The notes beneath the pieces were generated by a model, which saw only the letters and a program-made list of their open reading frames with translations, had not been told where the DNA came from and did no database searches. This document shows, piece after piece, positions 18,708 to 24,714 of a stretch of DNA of 24,714 nucleotides; positions within the stretch are counted from its first letter, which is position 1; each line of letters starts with the position of its first letter. Made by a program: the position numbers and the translations under genes. The DNA comes from Parasitella parasitica (lineage: Eukaryota > Mucoromycota > Mucoromycetes > Mucorales > Mucoraceae): assembly GCA_025201805.1 (NCBI GenBank), contig MU619294.1, positions 3,428 to 28,141 of the forward strand, written 5' to 3'.

Positions 18708-20328
18708 GGTGAAATGTCAGATTTAGCTCAGCTTTTTCATTGCAATTCCGAAATTGGTTCTAACTGCTGATACAATAATACATATTGTGCGTTTTTTATT
18801 GTTTATGTGTTTACATGTATATTTGATCTTTATCTGTAGTTTGTTCTATTTTCTGATCTGGATCTTGCATTCAATGCAATTAAAGTTTTCGCACGCATTA
18901 TCAACAAGATTCCAACGCTCTCTTTGTGCTTGTAACCATGGAAAATCTTTTTTTTTACTGATCTTGAACTTCAATTTGAGCAAACGAGATCCGGGAAGAA
19001 TTGGTAACCATGTTTGATTGGGCCTGGAGTTCTATGGTGTCAACTAAAACCACTTTTATTGGACCTTGTCAGTATCACACTTATTCCATTTATTTGAATC
19101 ACAATAAATGACAATCGCGCAATCAGCTCTTAAAAAGGAAGTTGAAAAAGTGGAAACATTGCACCATTTTGCATTCATATTCGCATTGGACTGTAAGCTG
19201 TTCCATCGTGTTACGACAACAACTCAATAGTTTTGTTTGTGAAATGATGATCGTTTTCGAAAAAAAAAAAAAAATTGTTTTTTTTAAAAAGACTAGTTGT
19301 CATTTACATAAAAGTGAAACTACAGTGCTTTTGTGAGTGATTTTGCAACAATTGATATTGAAGATACAATCTTGTTTTTACTCTATCTTTGTGCATGATT
19401 GCTTCGAAAACTATAAAAAACGAATATGGGGATGCTGGAAATTGCTGGTGCACAGACGAGTTAAGGGGTTCTCCGAGTGCGAGTTGAAACGAGGAGAACA
19501 AGGAATCGAATGTCAATGGAATTGCATCGAATAAAAATTGCCAATGCACTTTCCAGGCCTCAACCAGAGCAAAGACGAGGAGTACTAACGTTGGTAGCGT
19601 GCTAGTGCTAGAACAACGAAAAAAAACTGAGAGATTGAGCATGCGGAAATATTCATGCATCAGGGAGATCGTAAGCAATTGCTCATAAGAGGCAGAAAGT
19701 AATAGAATGCTATATGCTTATCTTTTAGCAAAAAAGAAAAAAGCTTTCTCAAACTCCTATTATATTATCTATAATCTTAGATTCATCATGACGAACGGGA
19801 AGAAAGAGGTCCTGATGGAGGATCGGATAAAATCTTCATCAGTATAGGCACACGTAATTTACTTTGTGCTTTTGCCCCGAAAAAAAAAAAATGGATTGCT
19901 TGAGCTTATAAACAAACCAAAGCCATGACATATTATGAGCCTCAGTAGTCCCCAACTAAAAGAGCCTACTGTCTGATGTGTCGGTTTGTGCATGGAGGTT
20001 AAATCTCATCCCGAATTTCAATATTTGACATTGACACTTCAATATTATGCTATTCAGCCTCACGTAATGTTATACCATCAGAAAACTCACAGGCGTTTAT
20101 TGTCAGTGAAAATATATTATTTGTGTTATTACTTTAGAGCCATTAGCGAGAACTTGTCGCTTTCATGTTAAAAAGACATACTGGGTAATAGTAAACTTGG
20201 AAATTAAAAGTTTTGCGCCAAGCTTTTTATTAGGAATTAGAGGTAGTCAAGCCATTAAACATTGAGAGAAGGGGAGCAAAAAAAAAAAAAAGGAGACATA
20301 AGCACAGACAATAAGTGTAACATGGATT
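18708..20328. other. Permease upstream region and polo kinase 3' flank, no gene seen
   Basis: About 1.6 kb of AT-rich sequence. The longest ORF (19304-19678, - strand, 124 codons) has unbalanced composition and no recognisable domain. A short + strand open segment at 19782-19900 has some charged, non-repetitive composition but no start context. No RNA gene was recognised. Confidence 0.4.
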
Positions 20329-23300
20329 CTATTCTTTCTCAAATCGTTTCCATCTTTCTTCTTGCAGTGCTTTTTGCCGACGAGTATTCTGTACCTGCAA
20401 AATCGAAAATGCATAATGAATAGCATCGATTATCTCTGTATTGTTAGAACATAATACGTCGTAAGTGTTGTATTGTGTTAATTTTCTGCTGGCATCAATA
20501 AACATGGTTTTTCTTCCTGCGTCGTACAAGATCAGTTTACAATGCTTGAAAAAATTGAGCTAATTTTCTCAAGATTTTAGTCATATAGCACCGACTAATA
20601 CCACAATGGCAAAAAGTTACCTGAACTGCACCGTTGCTTAATCGAAATGTAATAGCTTCTTCGTCAACATAGTATTTCAATAAATAAATTTTGTTCAACT
20701 GCGTCGTTTTGGGGATTGTTTGATCATGCTTGAGTTCTTTCTCCTCATAGCTACCAAATTTGTGCAGTAACTTAGCTTTCTTTTCTAATTCGGGTGGTAT
20801 GTTGTTGTAAATTTGCTCCACATAGCGATCATCTTCAGCACGATAGGATACATAGTAATAAGCACTACAGAGATTTTTTTTTTTTTTTTTTTTTAAAAAA
20901 AATATATTCATATGGGCAATTCAAAGGCTTTCTTCTACCTGCTATCACAGCACGAAAGAACCGATCCGTCGTTGAAAAGAAATCCCAGCGTTCCGTCTGA
21001 TAACCGATACGCGAATCCATAATGCTTTGAGCAGTCTACCCATGTTTCTATGAATAAGTTGCTTGGTGACCATTGGAAATCTGCATTTGGCTTTGCTTCG
21101 GTCCGATTCTCTTTCATTACACTTTCACTTCTCCCAACCATGACTTTGATATTATCCTCCATTTGCTCCATCATAGGACGTCTTACGGGCAATGCAGTCG
21201 GTATAGCTTTACAAGTGCTTTGTTGAGTAAATGTATACGAACCAACGAAACGGGAAATACTTACCAAACCCTTGGCTATCAAATTTTGATTTCAATAATG
21301 AAGGCTGTTGTGTAGTAGGAGCAGTTGATGTAGCCTCTGGGACCATAACTGCCACGGTATTTTGAAGGGGAGGATGAGGAGGGGAAGAAGGTGGTGGTGA
21401 TGATGATGATGAAACGGTTATTTTTGGTGAACTGATCTGTGTGCTTTCAAGCTTGTTTGCTATAGCCAAAGAAGGCGACAGCGTACTAGGACGATGTATG
21501 GTCTTTGCAATAGTTGCAGGTGCGGTGGGTTTGATATCACCATCGTTACATAATCGTTTGGGAGACAAGGGCGCACTATTTTTAATTTCGGTGTTTTCGT
21601 TACTGTTAGCAGCTCTTCTCTTTGAGGCGGTGGAGGCTGATGTTGTTTCTTTTACGAGTGCAGCAGGAGCAGCTACAGGCTGCGATAATAATATGGACAT
21701 GGCAGATTTTTGAGAGTTAGGTAGAGGGTATTGGGATCTTGGGTCATAGATAGTTTCGTTCATAATGGTCAATGGAGGCTGTATATCAAGATCTTCGTAG
21801 CACTTTTCAACATCTCTCGCATTCCGAATTGCTGCAGTAACTTTGGAGGCAGTGGTGGCTGTGGATTTGTTCTTCATGCTGTGCAAGTGTTGGGTATCGT
21901 TTGGTGTGAACAAATCTTGGTAGCTAGGAGGGGATTCAAGAGCCAGTCTAGGGATTTGGGTGGGTATCTCCCTAGAAAAAAATGGGTGCTGCAATGCTTG
22001 TATGACTGATAAACGTTGATCTAAGCAATGCATTATGAGAATGTGTAATGCTCAGTTGATTCCAGACCCTTAAAATTACCTGGATCGTTGACCAAAAGAC
22101 CTGATATCAAGCTTTTGGCTTCTGTAGACACGACGAAACTATCGACTGGGAATGTGAATCGCTGCTGGTATTCATTTTGCTTTACTTGTCTTGAGCGTGG
22201 CAAAAGTATCAATCAATGTATGGCAGTAATATGTTTAGGTATTTCTGTACTTACTTGCGTAACTCCTGGGCTTCGGTTACTTGAAATGGGTGTTTACCAA
22301 ATAAGAGATTATACCTAAAAACATGGTTAGCAAAAGGCAGGTCATGCTGTATTGTATGCACTCGTTACATTAGCACGCCTGCGGACCACATGTCTACTCT
22401 ATGATTATGCCCATCTACTTCTTTATGAAACAAAATCTCTGGTGCAATATAGTGCAATGTACCGCAAACAGTTCTATAATACGGTCAGTTGGCCATCCAT
22501 CTATAGTAGGTCAATGTTTTCCTCTTGCCTTTTCCGATCTTCAGGAGTTAATAGTAAAGCAGCAAGACCAAAATCGCCTAATTTACAATCCATATTTCTA
22601 TCCAGTAGAACGTTGCTCAATTTGAGGTCTCTGTGAAGTATACGGTTATCAGACATGTATCGAAGTGCAGTCAACATTTGCCCCATGTAGTATCTTGTCT
22701 CTAGCTCAGTCAATGTGCCTCCTCTTCGTTTTAGCATGTTACTCAACGTCTGCATCGTGTTAGCGAAATCAGAAAAGTAATCGCATATGTCAAACCTACT
22801 CTATTTTCGCACAGCTCTAGTATCAAGTAAATGTTGTGCTTGTCCTCAACAACACTATAAAATCGAACAATATTGTCGTGCTTGAGACTGCGATGAATGT
22901 TGATTTCTGCGAGCAGCTTCTTCTTTGTATTACTCTCGACCACCGATGATTTTGCAATCACTTTGGCTGCCCAATACCTTCCATCATGGAGACTTTGCAC
23001 ACGATACACCCTGCCAAATGCCCCCTAGCATATAAATTAGGCGTGTTTTGGGTAGCAGCGAGCGAAAAACTACTTACATAGCCCAAGCATTCCATTTTAC
23101 GATATTGTACTCTACGCTTGTGATCTTTGATGATGGGCGGAACATCTCGATCTTCGACTAATTTGTATGATGCTGATTTTTGATGTTTTTGCTTTCTCCC
23201 ATCTTGATGATTTACTGCCTGGTTAGGATCTGCTTTAACTGCAGCAGTAGGCTGTTGACGTTGATTCACAGGATCTACGGGGTTATTCTTTATCACCTGT

Positions 23301-23578
23301 TGCAACGGCTTCAGTCTTTTTTTCTGAGAAGATGTCAAGGGTTTTCGACTGTTGTTAGTTTGTAAAGGCCTTAGGCTAGCTTCAGCGACAGCAGCCATAG
23401 ACCCTCTAGCTAAGCCCATCTCTATGCTAAGCGAGGGTGGTATAACAACGTTAATGTCATTCATACGATCAGTCTGTTCCTGAGAGCATGGCCGGTGTCG
23501 CTGCTGCTGCTGTTGCTGTGAGCCCAAACGTGGATTTAATGACTGAATACGAGTTTTGCGATGTGCTGGTGAACTCAT
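20329..23578 (-). CDS. CDC5: Polo-like kinase (Cdc5/PLK1 type)
   Basis: Ten exons on the - strand: 23578-23078, 23024-22800, 22749-22529, 22473-22369, 22314-22255, 22189-22080, 22020-21265, 21206-20939, 20864-20621 and 20559-20329. They give 906 residues in one continuous phase. The Ser/Thr kinase domain has a Gly loop LGYGAFGRV (165-173), Lys188 (AAKVIAK), HRDLKLSN (Asp283), DFG (Asp301) and the T-loop KRTVCGT with activating Thr317. A long Ser/Pro/Ala-rich linker leads to two polo boxes. PB1 contains [16 protein letters not shown] (Trp715) and PB2 [10 protein letters not shown] (His836, Lys838), the residues that in PLK1 grip phosphopeptides. These kinases drive mitotic entry, spindle and cytokinesis steps. 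The domain is preceded by about 160 basic, Gln-rich residues. Intron 3 is GC-AG. ATG 23668 is an alternative start, but a TATA box lies only about 20 bp before it. Confidence 0.94.
22474..22528 (-). other. GC-AG intron in the polo kinase T-loop
   Basis: Only a GC donor (AAAAG|GCAAGA at 22529/22528) joined to the acceptor TTATAG|AACTG gives DRKR-TVCGT, matching the ERKxTxCGT of all polo kinases. No GT dinucleotide lies in the coding-strand interval where the donor must be. Length is 55 nt. The other eight introns of the gene are GT-AG. Confidence 0.85.
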
Positions 23579-23686
23579 GAAGCTTTGCCTTTTGTCGTTG
23601 TTTTTGCTTTTTTTTTTTTCGTTTGCTTGTGTTTGCTGAATGAATGGAAGAGACGAAGCGATATACATATTACAAATGCACGAAAC

Positions 23687-23694
23687 TTTTTATA
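23687..23694 (-). promoter_or_regulatory. TATA box of the polo kinase gene
   Basis: TATAAAAA on the - strand, 109 bp before the chosen ATG (23578). With a usual 25-35 bp spacing, transcription would begin near 23655-23665, downstream of the in-frame ATG at 23668, which favours the shorter protein. Confidence 0.55.
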
Positions 23695-23746
23695 GCAATA
23701 ATATTTTTCAATGTTGCACTGGCTTTCTAAGCGGTCACGAGAAATG

Positions 23747-23772
23747 TTCATGAAATGCATGCATTTCATGAA
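23747..23772. repeat. Perfect 26-bp palindrome upstream of polo kinase
   Basis: The half-site TTCATGAAATGCA at 23747-23759 is followed directly by its exact reverse complement to 23772. The palindrome lies 53 bp beyond the TATA box of the polo kinase gene. A dimeric regulator site is one reading; chance in AT-rich DNA is unlikely at this length but possible. Confidence 0.85.
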
Positions 23773-24432
23773 ATCAGAGCAAGACGATAACCACATATAA
23801 ATCTATACCCAGAGAATAAGAGGGCTAATATAGCAAGGGAAGCAATATCGCTTAGATACAACGAAAAAAAAAAAATACCAGGACAAGGTCAAGTATTGTG
23901 GAGATGAACTTGCCATACCAGCCGTAATTGCATGGCTTAAAGTGGTGGCCCAATACACGCTTAGTAGAAGCATAGAAACTTGATAAACCCCTTTTGTACA
24001 TGCTTTACAAATTATTTTGTAATCATAGACTAAACTAAAAAGTGGAAGCTGGGGATCGACCATATGTCTCATGCGCTTTTATAGTGCATACTGTAAAAAA
24101 AAAAAAAAAAAAAAGAGGTAGCACGTCAAATAAAAAAGGTGTTTAGTTTACAGGTAGACAATATGCCTTTTCATATTCTAATTCAAGTTATTAAAGGTGA
24201 TTTTATATCGCTGTACAATATGTCGAGCATGAGACGTTCTGGCATCATAGCCATCCTAGACGACACTACAATTTACTTGATTCAATAATATTTACTCTTC
24301 AAGAATACAAAGATTTTGCATGTATGGTAGGAGCATAGACTAGGCATCATGAGCATAAATACTCCTTTCAAATATGGTGGTGAATGGAGCGGTCTATCAG
24401 AAAAGCTGCATAGTGATACTCTGTAGTCAGTT
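23773..24432. other. Upstream flank of polo kinase, no gene seen
   Basis: AT-rich, with A20 at 24095-24114. The 89-codon - strand ORF at 23803-24072 has noise-like composition (F-run, no domain). A short + ORF from ATG 24163 (41 codons) is likewise unsupported. Confidence 0.4.
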
Positions 24433-24511
24433 TTACCCGACCTGGAAACGATCGTGATGATAGTCTATACTGGCTCTACGGTAACCCAAGACCAAAAGAA
24501 TCACCACAGAT
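24433..24511 (-). CDS. Possible terminal exon of a - strand gene running off the right edge
   Basis: On the - strand a T-rich tract ending TTTTCAG (a textbook 3' splice site, AG at 24512-24513) is followed by an open frame, one base then SVVILLVLGYRRASIDY..., ending at TAA 24433-24435. The hydrophobic stretch followed by Arg-Arg resembles the end of a small membrane protein. I could not find its upstream exon in the remaining 200 bases and do not recognise the family. Confidence 0.2.
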
Positions 24512-24714
24512 CTGAAAACAAACAACAAACAAACAATTTCAAATTTCGTAAAACGTGCAGCGAAATGCTGTTTGGTGCTACTAGAATCGCAAAATTTCCT
24601 TATAAAGTACTCATATCACAGGCTTTCGTATTTCGTTTCAATCTTGCCTTTCACGACAGTACACCTTTTGCCAAAATGATGTCGCAAAAAAAAAATTTAA
24701 GGTGTCGCACTTTT

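Noticed and set aside
19304-19678. 124-codon - strand ORF between permease and polo kinase
   Set aside because: No domain, biased Leu/Phe/Ser composition and no promoter or intron context; chance ORF in AT-rich DNA.
23579-23668. Upstream in-frame ATG (23668) as start of the polo kinase
   Set aside because: A TATA box ends about 20 bp before it, so this ATG is probably outside the transcript; kept only as an alternative.
1-24714. CRISPR array, operon or defence-type gene cluster
   Set aside because: The window is clearly eukaryotic with spliced housekeeping genes; no array-like repeats or co-directional accessory cassette was found.

Overview
The window looks like a gene-dense segment of an early-diverging filamentous fungus, most likely Mucoromycota (Mucorales-like). 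The evidence is AT-rich DNA, many 45-75 nt introns in most genes, pyrimidine-rich leaders, long A/T homopolymers, a Zn2Cys6 cluster followed by a GRPKL-type basic tail, a GDP-mannose dehydratase gene, and an intact U12-type AT-AC intron. All gene models were built by hand from splice sites, reading phase and remembered family alignments. Eight spliced models (36 introns) stay in frame from start to stop.

Layout. Positions 1-228 hold the 3' end of a GCR1_C-domain protein (Crypton-transposon-like or a transcription factor). Positions 229-2089 are accessory: two LTR-like repeats share their 3' halves, and one of them splits a short spliced ORF while flanked by a CCAG duplication. The + strand then carries ribosomal protein eL21 (2090-2750), a Rim2-type mitochondrial pyrimidine nucleotide carrier (3090-4397), a small coiled-coil protein (4610-4864) and protein phosphatase methylesterase PPE1 (4990-6274). 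After a 1.4 kb gap come a Zn2Cys6/PAS transcription factor (7718-10013), GDP-mannose 4,6-dehydratase (10167-11439), a GPAT3/4-like acyltransferase (12237-13711) and the RNA polymerase II CTD phosphatase FCP1 (13990-16431). On the - strand lie an intronless amino-acid permease (16855-18483) and a polo-like kinase (20329-23578, 10 exons). A possible terminal exon of another - strand gene lies near 24433-24511.

The genes do not form a metabolic cluster. They are ordinary housekeeping, signalling and nutrient genes, and no multi-gene novel system is visible. Two of them concern phosphatases (PPE1 acts on PP2A; FCP1 on Pol II) and one is a mitotic kinase, but I infer no functional linkage. The most notable observations are the AT-AC minor-class intron in PPE1, a GC-AG intron inside the polo kinase T-loop, the LTR-interrupted ORF at 904-1359, and a perfect 26-bp palindrome upstream of the polo kinase TATA box.
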